Positions 36,685 to 45,462 of a DNA stretch of 64,000 nt are shown here, in pieces (position 1 is the first letter of the stretch; the number at the start of each line of letters is the position of its first letter). Source of the stretch: Limnobaculum parvum (lineage in GTDB: Bacteria; Pseudomonadota; Gammaproteobacteria; Enterobacterales; Enterobacteriaceae). The notes beneath the pieces were generated by a model. The model was not told where the DNA came from. It was given only the letters and a program-made list of their open reading frames with translations, and did not search any database. Position numbers and translations under genes: made by a program. Where the stretch lies: NCBI RefSeq assembly GCF_003096015.2, contig NZ_CP029185.2, forward strand, positions 774,501 to 838,500, given 5' to 3'.

Positions 36685-37125
36685 ATGAAATTTAATACCG
36701 TATCCGATAGCGAAATCATTTCTGAGCTTTGCCGCAGAATTAAAGAGACGCGTATTGCCATGCGGTTATCTCAGATTGAGCTGGCAGAGCGAGCGCAGGT
36801 GGGGATCGCGACCATCAAACGCGTAGAAATGGGGGAAGCCGTCACGTTAAGTACGCTGATCGGTATCCTTCGTGGTTTGGATCGCCTGCACCAGTTGGAA
36901 GGGATCTTATTTGATTCAGAGGTCAGGGTATTTAACGCTCAGATTACCCCTGATGCGGAAAAAGCACCGGTACGTATCCGCAAAAAGAGCGGAGAAAATG
37001 AAGGGGAAGGGGACAAGAACCCCGCCGGGCTGGAGTCAAACGTGCTACAAGACGACAGTAATTGGTATACCTTGGCAGCCAAAAGCAATGTGGTTTGGCC
37101 GTGGTTTAAGCCGGAAAAGAAATAG
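36685..37125 (+). CDS. XRE-family helix-turn-helix regulator
   Basis: A 146-residue protein with a Cro/C1-type helix-turn-helix at residues 12-68 (AMRLSQIELAERAQVGIATIKRVEMGE) and a charged, probably disordered linker before a short tail ending WFKPEKK. A TATAAT lies at 36645-36650, 35 nt upstream. Stand-alone, no toxin partner beside it. Targets unknown. Confidence 0.8.
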   Translation: MKFNTVSDSEIISELCRRIKETRIAMRLSQIELAERAQVGIATIKRVEMGEAVTLSTLIGILRGLDRLHQLEGILFDSEVRVFNAQITPDAEKAPVRIRKKSGENEGEGDKNPAGLESNVLQDDSNWYTLAAKSNVVWPWFKPEKK

Positions 37126-37158
37126 CGCGTCACTTCAGAACATGTTAACAGACAGAAA

Positions 37159-37200
37159 ATATCCCCTGCCCGGGCGTGCCGGACAGGGGATATATTTTAT
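37159..37200. terminator. Bidirectional terminator between the XRE gene and sdaB
   Basis: ATATCCCCTG and CAGGGGATAT form a perfect 10-bp stem with an internal CCGG/CCGG arm, followed by TATTTTAT on the plus strand. It serves the convergent XRE gene and sdaB. Confidence 0.8.
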
Positions 37201-37216
37201 TAGGATTCAGCTTTTA

Positions 37217-38584
37217 TCAGGACTCACACAGCGCCACTTTAATGGCTAATCCACCGCGAGAGGTTTCACGATATTTGGCGTTCATATCTTTACCGGTCTC
37301 GTACATGGTTTCGATAACTTTATCCAACGATACGCGCGGCTCACTGGTCCGTAACATCGCCATACTGGCAGAGTTAATCGCTTTTACTGCGGCAATCGCA
37401 TTCCGCTCAATACAAGGAACCTGAACCTGACCCGCAACCGGATCGCAGGTTAAGCCCAGATTATGTTCCATTCCGATTTCTGCGGCGTTACACACTTTCT
37501 CTGGGCTACCGCCTCGTAGTTCAGCTAAACCGGCAGAAGCCATTGAACAGGCAACGCCAATCTCACCCTGACAGCCGACTTCAGCGCCAGAGATAGAGGC
37601 GTTCATCTTATACAGCAGTCCTACTGCACCCGCCGCCAAGAAATAACGGGTATAAGCTTCCGGTGTAACCGGCTGAATGAAGTGGTCGTAGTAAGCCAGA
37701 ACGGCGGGAATGATGCCACAAGCACCGTTGGTGGGTGCAGTCACCACGCGGCCACCTGCGGCGTTCTCTTCACTCACGGCCATGGCGAACATATTGACCC
37801 AGTCCATCGCGGTCATCGGATCGGTGGATAAGCGGTCATGAGTTTGCAGTATGCGGTGCAGAGCAGAAGCCCGGCGCGGAACCTTTAATGGACCGGGCAA
37901 CACACCCTCGGTACTCATACCTCGATGGATAGCCCCTTTCATGGTTTCCCATACGAGGGCCATGTAGCGCTCCACCTCTTCTCTGCCGTGCAGGGCAATT
38001 TCGTTTTTCATCATCACCGCAGAGAGTGACAAACAATTGTCTTTGCAGTGACGAAGCAGGTTTTTGGCTGAATAGAATGGGTAAGGAACCGTCACTTCTG
38101 AAGTGGATTCCTTACCAAAGTTCTCTTCATCTACCACGAAACCGCCGCCGGTAGAGTAGTAGGTTTTGCTGCTGAGCAAAATATTGTTGTCGTAAGCGTG
38201 AAATGTTAGACCGTTTTCATGCAGGGGCAACGTCTTATCTGAGAAATTCAGTGTCAGTCCAACACGACGTAGCGTATTGTCAGCACAGCGGATAGGTAAG
38301 GTGCCGGTTTCATGTACCTGCTGAATAAAGCCAGGAATGGAATCGACCTCTACCGTATCCGGTTTATTGCCAGCCAGACCCATGATGATGGCGATATCGG
38401 TATGATGTCCTTTGCCCGTCAGTGACAGAGATCCGTAGATATCAACCACAATATCGGTGGTCAGATTGTCCAGTTGTTTACTTTTCAGGTCTTCAATAAA
38501 CCGGATACCGGCTACCATCGGACCCACTGTATGGGAACTGGAAGGACCTATACCAATTTTAAAAATTTCAAATACGCTAATCAT
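37217..38584 (-). CDS. sdaB: L-serine ammonia-lyase (deaminase) SdaB
   Basis: A 455-residue iron-sulfur serine dehydratase turning L-serine into pyruvate and ammonia in the cytosol, the length of the E. coli enzyme. SVFEIFKIGIGPSSSHT at the start and the cluster cysteines in TNGACG, CQGEIGVAC and CDPVAGQVQVPC are present. ATG 38584 is preferred because AGGAG lies 6 nt before it; upstream starts lack a site. It lies 33 nt after sdaC, so they form the sdaCB operon; that neighbour is why I choose SdaB over SdaA or TdcG. Confidence 0.9.
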   Translation of the reverse strand: MISVFEIFKIGIGPSSSHTVGPMVAGIRFIEDLKSKQLDNLTTDIVVDIYGSLSLTGKGHHTDIAIIMGLAGNKPDTVEVDSIPGFIQQVHETGTLPIRCADNTLRRVGLTLNFSDKTLPLHENGLTFHAYDNNILLSSKTYYSTGGGFVVDEENFGKESTSEVTVPYPFYSAKNLLRHCKDNCLSLSAVMMKNEIALHGREEVERYMALVWETMKGAIHRGMSTEGVLPGPLKVPRRASALHRILQTHDRLSTDPMTAMDWVNMFAMAVSEENAAGGRVVTAPTNGACGIIPAVLAYYDHFIQPVTPEAYTRYFLAAGAVGLLYKMNASISGAEVGCQGEIGVACSMASAGLAELRGGSPEKVCNAAEIGMEHNLGLTCDPVAGQVQVPCIERNAIAAVKAINSASMAMLRTSEPRVSLDKVIETMYETGKDMNAKYRETSRGGLAIKVALCES

Positions 38585-38617
38585 GGAATCTCCTGACAAC
38601 ATCATGTTGGACGACTG

Positions 38618-39919
38618 TTAGCTGATAAGGCTGTAAACAATGGCTGACATAGAAATCAGACCCATCAGTACGACGAACACGTTGCTGATGTGACCGCTGT
38701 ACTTACGCATAGCGGGAACTTTATGAATGGCGTACATCGGCATAAGGAACAGTAACATAGCGATGATTGGACCCCCTAGGGTTTCAATCATACCCAGAAT
38801 ACTAGGGTTCAGTGTTGCAACGATCCAAGTCGTAATTAACATGAACAGCGCAGTGATGCGGTTCAATTTGTTGAGTTCGATGCTCTGGCCTCTACTGCGT
38901 AATGACTTGATCACCATACCGTTGAAACCTTCACGAGCGCCCAGATAGTGGCCCAAGAATGATTTGGTAATCGCGATGAAAGCAATCACAGGTGCGATAT
39001 AAGCAATAACCGGCGTATTAAAGTGGTTAGCCAGATAAGAAAGAATCGAGATGTTTTGTGCTTTTGCTGCAGCCAGATCCGCAGGAGACAGGCTGAGTAC
39101 GCAGCTAAATACGAAGAACATCACGGTCAGTACCATCATGATGTGGCTGCGAGCCAGAATTTGCGAACATTTACGTTCTGCGTTTTGGCCGTATTCTTCA
39201 CGTTTTGCAACGGCGAATGCAGAGATAATAGGTGAATGGTTGAAGGAGAACACCATGACCGGAATTGCCAACCAAAGCGTCATTAACAGACCATTACCGG
39301 TAGCCGCAGCGGTTGATGATAAGCTGGCGGTTTCGAATATGGCACTGGTCCAGTTTGGAATCAGATATAACGCTAAAAGCATCAGAACGGCAACGAATGG
39401 GAATACCAGAATACTCATCGCTTTAACAATGAATTGCTCACCAAAGCGAACAATCGTCATTAATCCTACAATCAAAATTAAAGATAAAATAGCGCGCGGT
39501 GGTGAGGGTAAATTTAACTGGTGAACAATAAAACTGTCCACAGTATTCGTAATCGCAACGCTATAAACCAGTAGGATTGGATATATTGCGAAGAAATATA
39601 GCAGAGTAATTAATTTACCTGCGCCGATACCAAAGTGTTCTTCTACGACTTCAGTAATATTCTCACCAGGATTTTTACCAGAAAGAACAAATCGAGTCAG
39701 TCCACGGTGTGAAAAATAAGTCATAGGAAAAGCGATCAGCGCCATAATAATTAATGGAATAAGACCGCCAATACCGGCGTTAATCGGTAAAAATAATACG
39801 CCCGCACCGATTGCTGTGCCGTAAAGACCCAGCATCCACATGGTGTCAGACTTACGCCAGCCTAAACTGGAAACAGGCGCAATACTTGCTGTGGTTGTTG
39901 TGGTTTGAGTAGTGTCCAT
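38618..39919 (-). CDS. sdaC: Serine:proton symporter SdaC
   Basis: A 433-residue hydroxy/aromatic amino acid permease family protein with about 11 transmembrane helices, importing L-serine for SdaB. MWMLGLYGTAIGAGVLFLPINAGIGG near the N-terminus is the characteristic helix, shared with E. coli SdaC (DlsT). The N-terminal 20 residues are Thr-rich. First gene of the sdaCB operon; its promoter must lie in the long AT-rich upstream region. Confidence 0.92.
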   Translation of the reverse strand: MDTTQTTTTTASIAPVSSLGWRKSDTMWMLGLYGTAIGAGVLFLPINAGIGGLIPLIIMALIAFPMTYFSHRGLTRFVLSGKNPGENITEVVEEHFGIGAGKLITLLYFFAIYPILLVYSVAITNTVDSFIVHQLNLPSPPRAILSLILIVGLMTIVRFGEQFIVKAMSILVFPFVAVLMLLALYLIPNWTSAIFETASLSSTAAATGNGLLMTLWLAIPVMVFSFNHSPIISAFAVAKREEYGQNAERKCSQILARSHIMMVLTVMFFVFSCVLSLSPADLAAAKAQNISILSYLANHFNTPVIAYIAPVIAFIAITKSFLGHYLGAREGFNGMVIKSLRSRGQSIELNKLNRITALFMLITTWIVATLNPSILGMIETLGGPIIAMLLFLMPMYAIHKVPAMRKYSGHISNVFVVLMGLISMSAIVYSLIS

Positions 39920-40424
39920 GAATACCCCAAAGTGAATTTTTATTAAAATGGTTCCGCGGCATTAGAATAATACCGGTGATAAACTAACTTTTTATTAAGA
40001 AATAATGTGTGGGTTTGTCACGGTGGGCACTTTAACAAATTAAAATAAAATAATGCTCAATCTCGATCACAAAACCATTTTTGAATAAAAAGTTTTAAAG
40101 AATCAGATTTGATATCTTATTTTAATTAGATGAGGGTGTAGACCAATATTGATACTTTTTGTGGGGGTTTTATTGAGTTAAAAAACATAAAGAATCAAAA
40201 ATGATATTTAATAATTTTTATTTATTAATGGCTCATTGTTGATACGTTATTGTATTTCCTTAAGGCATATTTATTATAGAACCAATAAGAAAATAAGTGC
40301 AAATAAATAATAAAATTAAATAAGAAATACTATTCATCAAGTTATCCGTTCATTTTCCGTTAACTAGGTGGATAGATTCATCCGTTTTTTATCGTTTAAG
40401 TTTCGGCTTGCTTGACTCCGGTAA
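39920..40424. other. AT-rich divergent region between sdaC and the alx leader
   Basis: About 500 bp, strongly AT-rich, with no coding signal. It must carry the sdaC promoter on the minus strand and the alx promoter on the plus strand. I looked for a CRP site near 40010 but the half-sites have the wrong spacing. Confidence 0.45.
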
Positions 40425-40612
40425 CGAGAATGCGTATCTTTTCTTTCGCAAAGGGGAGTAACTTCCAAGCTGGCTAATCGTCAATACGATGTATGCATGT
40501 ACATCCGGTTACCAGGCAACCTTCGGTTGTAAGTGAGACCTTGCCGGAAGGCGAGGTGCGCTTATAGCTAGCTAAAACAGCGGCTGCGTCTTCCGACGTT
40601 GGCCGTTTTTTT
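40425..40612 (+). promoter_or_regulatory. Manganese riboswitch (yybP-ykoY, alx leader) with terminator
   Basis: The alx leader of E. coli (PRE, also seen as the RNA SraF) is recognisable: AAAGGGGAGTAAC near 40450 and GTGAGACCTTGCCGG with AAGGCGAGGTGCG near 40530-40560 form the two docked loops that bind Mn2+. A GC-rich stem (CGGC...GCCG, 40581-40605) followed by seven T residues ends the leader 100 nt before alx. It should raise alx expression at high manganese or alkaline pH. Confidence 0.88.
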
Positions 40613-40711
40613 ATGTCTGAAGGTTAGGTTTCTGTATCTGTCAGTCGTGTTGTTCAAAACAACTATAGTTTTAAACAGCACGGTGAAATAAGAAACCCGA
40701 GGAGACCCCAA

Positions 40712-41701
40712 ATGAATACAGTTGGAACCCCGTTATTGTGGGGCAGTTTTGCACTTATCGTTGCCGTGATGCTAATGATTGACCTGTTTGGACAGGGCAA
40801 GAAGAAAGGCGGAGCGATGTCTTTTAAACAGGCTGCGGCCTGGTCGTTAGTCTGGATTACGCTCTCTTTATTATTCTCCCTCGGTTTATGGTGGTATCTG
40901 AAAGAAACCGCCGGTCAGCAAGTGGCTGATACTCAGGCGTTAGCCTTTATTACCGGTTATCTGATTGAAAAAGCGCTGGCGGTAGATAATGTGTTCGTCT
41001 GGTTGATGCTCTTTAGTTACTTCTCTGTTCCGGTCGCACTACAGCGGCGAGTGTTGGTGTATGGCGTGTTGGGCGCTATCGTGCTGCGGGCTATAATGAT
41101 TTTTGCAGGTAGTTGGCTGATTTCTGAATTTAGCTGGCTACTGTATATCTTTGGTGCTTTCTTGTTGTTCACCGGTATTAAGATGGCGCTGGCGAAAGAG
41201 GGGGATGAATCGAACATTGGCGATAAACCGCTGGTGAAGTGGATACGCAGCCATATCCGAATGACTGAAAATATGGAAGGAGAACGCTTCTTTACCCACC
41301 GCAACGGCGTATTGTTTGCCACGCCGCTGTTTTTAGTACTGATTCTGGTAGAAATCAGCGATGTCATTTTTGCCGTCGATAGCATCCCGGCTATCTTCGC
41401 GGTGACAACCGATCCCTTTATCGTGTTGACCTCAAACCTGTTCGCTATTCTGGGCCTGCGGGCGATGTACTTCCTGCTGGTCAACGTAGCGGAACGTTTC
41501 TCTATGTTGAAGTATGGTCTGGCGGTGATTCTGGTATTTATTGGTATTAAGATGTTGATCGTTGATTTTTATCATATTCCGATAGCAGTTTCGCTGGGAA
41601 CGGTAGGGGGAATTTTGGCGGTGACGCTGGGGATTAATGGGTGGGTGAATTATAGGAATGATACTCTTGAGGATGATCGTCAACGTAATGAAAAGCATTG
41701 A
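40712..41701 (+). CDS. alx: TerC-family membrane protein Alx (manganese exporter)
   Basis: A 329-residue TerC-family protein with about nine transmembrane helices. The paired acidic motifs EKALAVDNVFVW and VEISDVIFAVDSIPA are intact. It matches E. coli Alx closely from the MNTVGTPLLWG start. Alx exports or balances Mn2+ and is induced by alkali and manganese through the leader RNA just upstream. Ribosome site GAGGAG precedes ATG 40712. Confidence 0.93.
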   Translation: MNTVGTPLLWGSFALIVAVMLMIDLFGQGKKKGGAMSFKQAAAWSLVWITLSLLFSLGLWWYLKETAGQQVADTQALAFITGYLIEKALAVDNVFVWLMLFSYFSVPVALQRRVLVYGVLGAIVLRAIMIFAGSWLISEFSWLLYIFGAFLLFTGIKMALAKEGDESNIGDKPLVKWIRSHIRMTENMEGERFFTHRNGVLFATPLFLVLILVEISDVIFAVDSIPAIFAVTTDPFIVLTSNLFAILGLRAMYFLLVNVAERFSMLKYGLAVILVFIGIKMLIVDFYHIPIAVSLGTVGGILAVTLGINGWVNYRNDTLEDDRQRNEKH

Positions 41702-41754
41702 GTTTAGTGTTGGTTTCGTCCACTAAATAGTGCAGCGTTTGGATTAGCATTTGT

Positions 41755-41837
41755 ACGAGTGGCCGAGCAGGGGGGCATTAGGGCGAATGCCCCCCCGCGC
41801 CTTCGCACACGAATTCAGGTCGCTTAGGCGACTCCCT
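41755..41837. repeat. Hairpin-rich intergenic element left of the IS
   Basis: GGGGGGCATT/AATGCCCCCC is a perfect 10-bp stem with a 6-nt loop (41770-41795). It follows GGCCGAGCA, a string also found in the dispersed repeat. There is no U-run. The IS3 element is inserted at its right edge. Confidence 0.55.
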
Positions 41838-41845
41838 TGTAGTGG

Positions 41846-42739
41846 TCAAGTATTCCCGGACTCCAACTTAAGTTGTTCTGCAATCATTGGCGGTAATCCA
41901 CCATTAAAAGCATGTGGTCGCCTTTGATTATAATATTCTAACAAGTAACGGCTTATATCTGATTTCGCTTGCATCAGATTGTGATAACCCGTTTCCGGAA
42001 CCCATTCTGTTTTTAAACTTCTGAACAAGCGTTCTGTCGGCGCATTATCCCAACAGTTACCCCGACGACTCATACTTTGCGTTATCTGATAACGCCACAA
42101 CCTTTGTCTGAAGGCCCGTGCTGTGTACTGGCAACCCTGATCTGAGTGGAGCATCACTCCTTTAGGTTTGCCACGATGTTGCCAGGCCATATCCAGAGCT
42201 TTAATCGCTAACCCTGCATCCGCTTTATCTGATAAAGCATAACCAATAACCTTTCGGGCATATAAATCAAGTACCACTGCAAGGTAAATCCAGCACCCAG
42301 ACCAGATATAAGTAATGTCGCTCGTCCATACCTGATTAGGTCTGGACGGGATAAAATCACGACCCAGTATATTACTTATCTCCGGACGTTCTATTGTCAC
42401 AGGCTTATAGCGATGTGAACCCGGCTGTTTACTTTGTAACTGCGCTTCTGCCATCAGTCGTCTCACTTTAAAGCGACCAATCACTATCTTTTCCTGACGC
42501 AGCATGCCAACAATAGTTCGACTACCGGCTGAGCCCCGACTCTGTTTAAAAAGACTGACAACATGCTGACGAAGCCGCCCCCGCTCCTTATTCACCGTTC
42601 TGGATTGGGTGTCATAGAAAGTCGATTTGGAGATATCAAATAATGAGCAGAGCAGCCGGGTTGAGTAACGCTCACTTAATTGGGCTGTCAGCTCATATTT
42701 TTGAATTCGTCCGACATTAAGAGAGCGGTAGCCTTTTTT
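41846..42739 (-). CDS. IS3-family transposase OrfB (made by -1 frameshift)
   Basis: The frame is open from the slippage site near 42739 to the stop at 41846, about 297 codons. Early residues GYRSLNVGRIQKYEL are typical of the IS3 OrfB start region; a GTG at 42595 is an internal alternative. The DDE triad is visible in TSDITYIW, LHSDQGCQY and NAPTERLFRSLK. Slippery A-AAA-AAG (complement at 42733-42739) in orfA would give the OrfAB fusion. Confidence 0.88.
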   Translation of the reverse strand, partial: KKGYRSLNVGRIQKYELTAQLSERYSTRLLCSLFDISKSTFYDTQSRTVNKERGRLRQHVVSLFKQSRGSAGSRTIVGMLRQEKIVIGRFKVRRLMAEAQLQSKQPGSHRYKPVTIERPEISNILGRDFIPSRPNQVWTSDITYIWSGCWIYLAVVLDLYARKVIGYALSDKADAGLAIKALDMAWQHRGKPKGVMLHSDQGCQYTARAFRQRLWRYQITQSMSRRGNCWDNAPTERLFRSLKTEWVPETGYHNLMQAKSDISRYLLEYYNQRRPHAFNGGLPPMIAEQLKLESGNT

Positions 42740-42996
42740 AAAATTTCCTTTTCTAATTCAAGGTGTTTTATTCGTTTCTCCAGAGCCTGAATACGTTGTT
42801 GCTCCGCGGTTAAGGCTTGGGTAGTTGGAGTGACACCTTGCTGCTCATATTTCAGTTGTCTTACCCAGCGACGCATCGCTGTTTCACCAACCCCCATTGC
42901 TCTGCAAGCTTCAGTCGTGCTATAGCCATGCTCAACAACCAGTGCAGCTGCTTCACGTTTAAACTCTGGGGTAAAATGTCGACGTTCTTTTATCAT
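42688..42996 (-). CDS. IS3-family transposase OrfA
   Basis: A 102-residue helix-turn-helix protein (RRHFTPEFKREAAALVVEHG) with a leucine-zipper region (IQALEKRIKHLELEKEILKK). It contains the A-AAA-AAG site for -1 frameshifting into orfB. Intact. Confidence 0.9.
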   Translation of the reverse strand: MIKERRHFTPEFKREAAALVVEHGYSTTEACRAMGVGETAMRRWVRQLKYEQQGVTPTTQALTAEQQRIQALEKRIKHLELEKEILKKATALLMSDEFKNMS

Positions 42997-43239
42997 TATT
43001 CACCTCTCTTGATGGTTTGAGTTTACCACCTTAATTGGTGTCCGAGTTTATTAGACCACTACACCTTCCTTCGTCATTCGGGCTTACGAACCGGCGCAGA
43101 GCCGCTCCCGGCGTCGCTGCGCCTCGCCCAGCACCCTGCTGGTCGTGCTACCCTCTCTCAGTCGTCAACTGAATTCCAGTGCTCTTAAAAGTCAAAACAT
43201 AAAGGTCAAAAGATAAAGGTCAAAACATTAGAAAGCTAA

Positions 43240-43462
43240 TCGTCGGGAGAGGGTGCCGTGGGGGTCGACTTGGCGTAAGCCAACGACAAACAGGCAAAGC
43301 CAGTTTGAAAAGCGCTAGCGCTGGCCCGAAGGGCAGAATACCGAAGGTGTTTTGTCATTGCCCGTAGTCAACCCAGGCTCGGCGCTCTTTGGTCTCAAGT
43401 ACAAATGGCCTACCGGCCGAGCACAATGATAATATGGGCCGATTGCCTTTACGGCCGGAATA
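43240..43462. repeat. Dispersed intergenic repeat, copy B
   Basis: Carries the same three ordered blocks as copy A: GACTTGGCGTAAGCCAACGA (43267-43286), CCGGCCGAGCACAATG (43413-43428) and TTTACGGCCGGAATA (43448-43462). Between block 1 and block 2 it is about 70 bp longer and includes the inverted repeat AGCGCTAGCGCT. The CCGGCCG/CGGCCGG arms pair as a hairpin. Confidence 0.7.
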
Positions 43463-43506
43463 TCCTCAGAGGTCGATTTCATATAAAAAATCTACTCATC
43501 AACAAC

Positions 43507-43540
43507 AAAAAGCCCCGCGTTAGACCTAACGCGGGGCTTT
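43507..43540 (-). terminator. Terminator of yecF
   Basis: AAAGCCCCGCGTTAG/CTAACGCGGGGCTTT is a perfect 15-bp stem with a 2-nt loop. On the minus strand it is followed by TTTTTGTTG, so it ends yecF transcription. Confidence 0.92.
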
Positions 43541-43555
43541 CAAACCAAAAAACTA

Positions 43556-43789
43556 TCAGCATTTTTCCTGACGATAAGCCTGCCGCATTTGCTGAACAAT
43601 GCCTTTAAAGGCCTCGGCTTCCGCCATATCAGGATGTTCAGCAATCAATCTTTCCATCTTTAGAATCACTTTTCCCGCGTCAGCCTGACCCATAGTGATC
43701 AGCATTAATGTCAGAATGGCTTTCAGACCGGAAATCTCTTTGGCCATCTCTTCTGGTGTCGCGTTGGTTGGAAAATCGATATTGTTCAT
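43556..43789 (-). CDS. yecF: DUF2594 family protein YecF
   Basis: A 77-residue protein matching E. coli YecF: the conserved core LKAILTLMLITMGQADAGK and the C-terminal QMRQAYRQE are present. The function is unknown. Followed by a strong terminator. It is a core gene, and its position marks the edge of the repeat and IS block. Confidence 0.88.
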   Translation of the reverse strand: MNNIDFPTNATPEEMAKEISGLKAILTLMLITMGQADAGKVILKMERLIAEHPDMAEAEAFKGIVQQMRQAYRQEKC

Positions 43790-43905
43790 AACTGGTCCCG
43801 TGTCGATATAGGTGACAATTTAAATTTGGGCATATGGTAGCAAAGTATTGCGCTAGACGTGAGCGTCTGTTGGTGGAAAAGTATTGAAAACTGCTTAATA
43901 ATATA

Positions 43906-43924
43906 GATAATCATTCTCATTATT
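43906..43924. promoter_or_regulatory. Fur box upstream of the iron-granule-like cluster
   Basis: GATAATCATTCTCATTATT matches the 19-bp Fur consensus GATAATGATAATCATTATC at 15 positions. It ends 20 nt before the next gene's ATG, so Fur bound here would block transcription when iron is plentiful. Confidence 0.7.
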
Positions 43925-43944
43925 GTTTGTGGGCATACCATTTT

Positions 43945-44379
43945 ATGTCATCAGCCCTTAAGGCACTGAAAAAACTCCGTAAAAAAGCGTCTAAGCACGG
44001 AAGCAAAAATAAGGCGGGAGATCGTGCACTTCAGAGTCTTGTTCGTCCTGCGGTTTTACCCGGCTTTCATCCCCGTGGTTCTAAACCAGAACCTTCTGAT
44101 TCAATCTGGAGTGAACTCTCTCAGGAAGTGATGGGCAACATACTGGTTGAAGTGTCAAAACCGTTGAAGCCATTGCTGGACTGGTTCGATCATGGTGGCT
44201 ATGTTGCTCCAACACCTCGCCAGCCAGCGAAAAGTGGGAATGCTGGCAATATGCGTATTCAGCCCAACAGCATGGCACCTCCGGCAATTTTACGTTTGCC
44301 GTTTAAATCGCCGCCTTGCAAACGTTGCCCCGCTAAAAGTGGGGGCGTTTGCCAGTGCGCCGCCAAACGCTTTGCCTGA
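43945..44379 (+). CDS. Small basic protein with C-terminal Cys cluster, Fur-box controlled
   Basis: A 144-residue protein. The N-terminal 30 residues are Lys/Arg/Ser-rich (KALKKLRKKASKHGSKNK), the middle resembles a short amphipathic helix (PLKPLLDWFDHGGY) and the end has a CKRCPAKSGGVCQC motif, a likely metal or Fe-S ligand set. Not recognised. The Fur box directly upstream points to an iron role. ATG 43945 is used; the site upstream is weak. Confidence 0.6.
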   Translation: MSSALKALKKLRKKASKHGSKNKAGDRALQSLVRPAVLPGFHPRGSKPEPSDSIWSELSQEVMGNILVEVSKPLKPLLDWFDHGGYVAPTPRQPAKSGNAGNMRIQPNSMAPPAILRLPFKSPPCKRCPAKSGGVCQCAAKRFA

Positions 44380-44486
44380 TTCTCTGATTCAGCCTGTATA
44401 AGGCAAATAAAAAAGCCCACATTGAGATAATGCAGGCTCTTCTAATAAAGGATTGGGGAAAGGGTTAATCAATCAAAACCAACGTA

Positions 44487-44855
44487 TTATCTGGCGATGG
44501 CTGCCACTGCACTCACCAATGAACCGCCTAATGTGCGCTTCAGCGTAGTTAAGGCAATACCTTTCAGTAAGGTTTTAGCACCCAGACGCACGGCATTATT
44601 AATGAAGTCGCGCTCTTCGCTGTGTTCCAGCCAGTCATAACTTTCTACCGTTCCCAGTAGCGCCGCCGCGCTTATCACTTTGTTGTCGAAGCGGATGGCT
44701 ACAGAACCCGCGTAGCGACGGTATTGAATCTCTTTGATTCCTGGGACTAATTTCAGCTTTGCAATGAGTTCTGTCACTTCAGCAGCGTGTTGTTGAATAT
44801 AATCAGAACGAATGCGAACACGGTTTTGTGTCTGATGAACATATGGACTACTCAT
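44487..44855 (-). CDS. HMA2-like domain protein
   Basis: A 122-residue protein with a degenerate heavy-metal-associated (ferredoxin-like) fold lacking CxxC, followed by a short hydrophobic tail (about 95-120). Near its N-terminus NRVRIRSDYI echoes the arginine motif of the two other cluster proteins. AGGTGG lies 5 nt before ATG 44855, so the shorter start is used in place of the GTG at 44864. It faces the downstream operon head to head, with a Fur-like site between them. Confidence 0.65.
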   Translation of the reverse strand: MSSPYVHQTQNRVRIRSDYIQQHAAEVTELIAKLKLVPGIKEIQYRRYAGSVAIRFDNKVISAAALLGTVESYDWLEHSEERDFINNAVRLGAKTLLKGIALTTLKRTLGGSLVSAVAAIAR

Positions 44856-44870
44856 GGCGGCCACCTGAAT

Positions 44871-44889
44871 GATAAAGATAACGAGAATA
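44871..44889. promoter_or_regulatory. Fur-like site between the divergent HMA2 genes
   Basis: GATAAAGATAACGAGAATA keeps 12-13 of 19 positions of the Fur consensus, arranged as adjoining GATAA-type hexamers. It is 16 nt upstream of the minus-strand HMA2 start and could also act on the plus-strand operon at 45116. Confidence 0.4.
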
Positions 44890-45115
44890 ATTTACATTAA
44901 GGTTTGAGTGCTGTCTAGTACTGTTATTAACCCATTTTTGCGTCATATTTCGATTTCTTTATGCTACGAGTTTTCTATTTTCCGGCATAAATCTGATTTA
45001 CTTCTAAACAAGCGTGTTTAAATGTTTTAAATCATTAGGTCACGTCATATGATGATCCTAACGAATATGGCACCTTTTCTGCTGCGGCAGAATAGTTGAT
45101 TTTTTAGGATGTGTA

Positions 45116-45448
45116 ATGAGTTCTGATAATTTCAGTGGGTTAATGGCACTGCGCCGTTTTGTTGAGCTTGCCCACCATATCCCGGGTCGTATCCGGTTAC
45201 GCTTTACCAATAAGCTGGTGGCCGGGCTAAGTAAAAGTAAGCTAGCTGCATTAGAAGAACTTTGTGGCAAAGATAATTGTTTACGTAGCTATACCCTTAA
45301 TAGTGCAACCGGAAGTCTATTATTAGAGTATGACGCTAAGCGTTTGCCGCCAACATTACTGGAACAGCTATTTGGTAATGACGATCGGATTGCAGAGCAA
45401 GCGTTAACTGAAATTCTGCCAATGATCACTCCGCCAGAGTCTAAATAA
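45116..45448 (+). CDS. HMA2-like domain protein, FezC-like
   Basis: A 110-residue protein with a degenerate heavy-metal-associated fold lacking CxxC. Near residue 20 it has HHIPGRIRLRF, the same Gly-Arg-x-Arg motif as the N-terminus of the ATPase in this cluster. First gene of a plus-strand operon of five; GGATG precedes the ATG. HMA-domain proteins beside P1B-6 ATPases are components of ferrosome (fez) clusters; the assignment here is by resemblance and gene order. Confidence 0.65.
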   Translation: MSSDNFSGLMALRRFVELAHHIPGRIRLRFTNKLVAGLSKSKLAALEELCGKDNCLRSYTLNSATGSLLLEYDAKRLPPTLLEQLFGNDDRIAEQALTEILPMITPPESK

Positions 45449-45462
45449 GTGAGGAACTGAAG

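Larger units (their letters stand above)
41838..43063 (-). mobile_element. Intact IS3-family element with 3-bp target duplication (1226 bp)
   Basis: Both ends begin TGTAGTGGTC read inward, and the match continues imperfectly (GGAC-CCAA-TTAAG positions). The flanks carry CCT (41835-41837 and 43064-43066), a 3-bp duplication usual for IS3 elements. It carries orfA and orfB on the minus strand and is unlike the first IS3 element, so two different families entered this window. Confidence 0.9.
43064..43555. other. Gene-free region between IS and yecF
   Basis: About 490 bp without a gene. The left part (to 43190) is GC-rich with several short inverted repeats (CGAACCGGCG, GGCGTCGCTGCGCC) and ends with CTGAATTC, which mirrors GAATTCAG left of the IS. 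The middle holds dispersed repeat copy B and the right end is the yecF terminator. Confidence 0.5.

Noticed and set aside
39051..39524. 157-codon plus-strand frame opposite sdaC
   Set aside because: A shadow of sdaC with no start signal; SdaC is well conserved.
40005..40030. CRP site upstream of sdaC (TGTG...TCAC)
   Set aside because: The half-sites are one base too close for a CRP dimer.
43500..43545. Palindrome at 43509-43540 as part of the dispersed repeat
   Set aside because: It is a simple terminator with a T run on the minus strand, placed directly after yecF.
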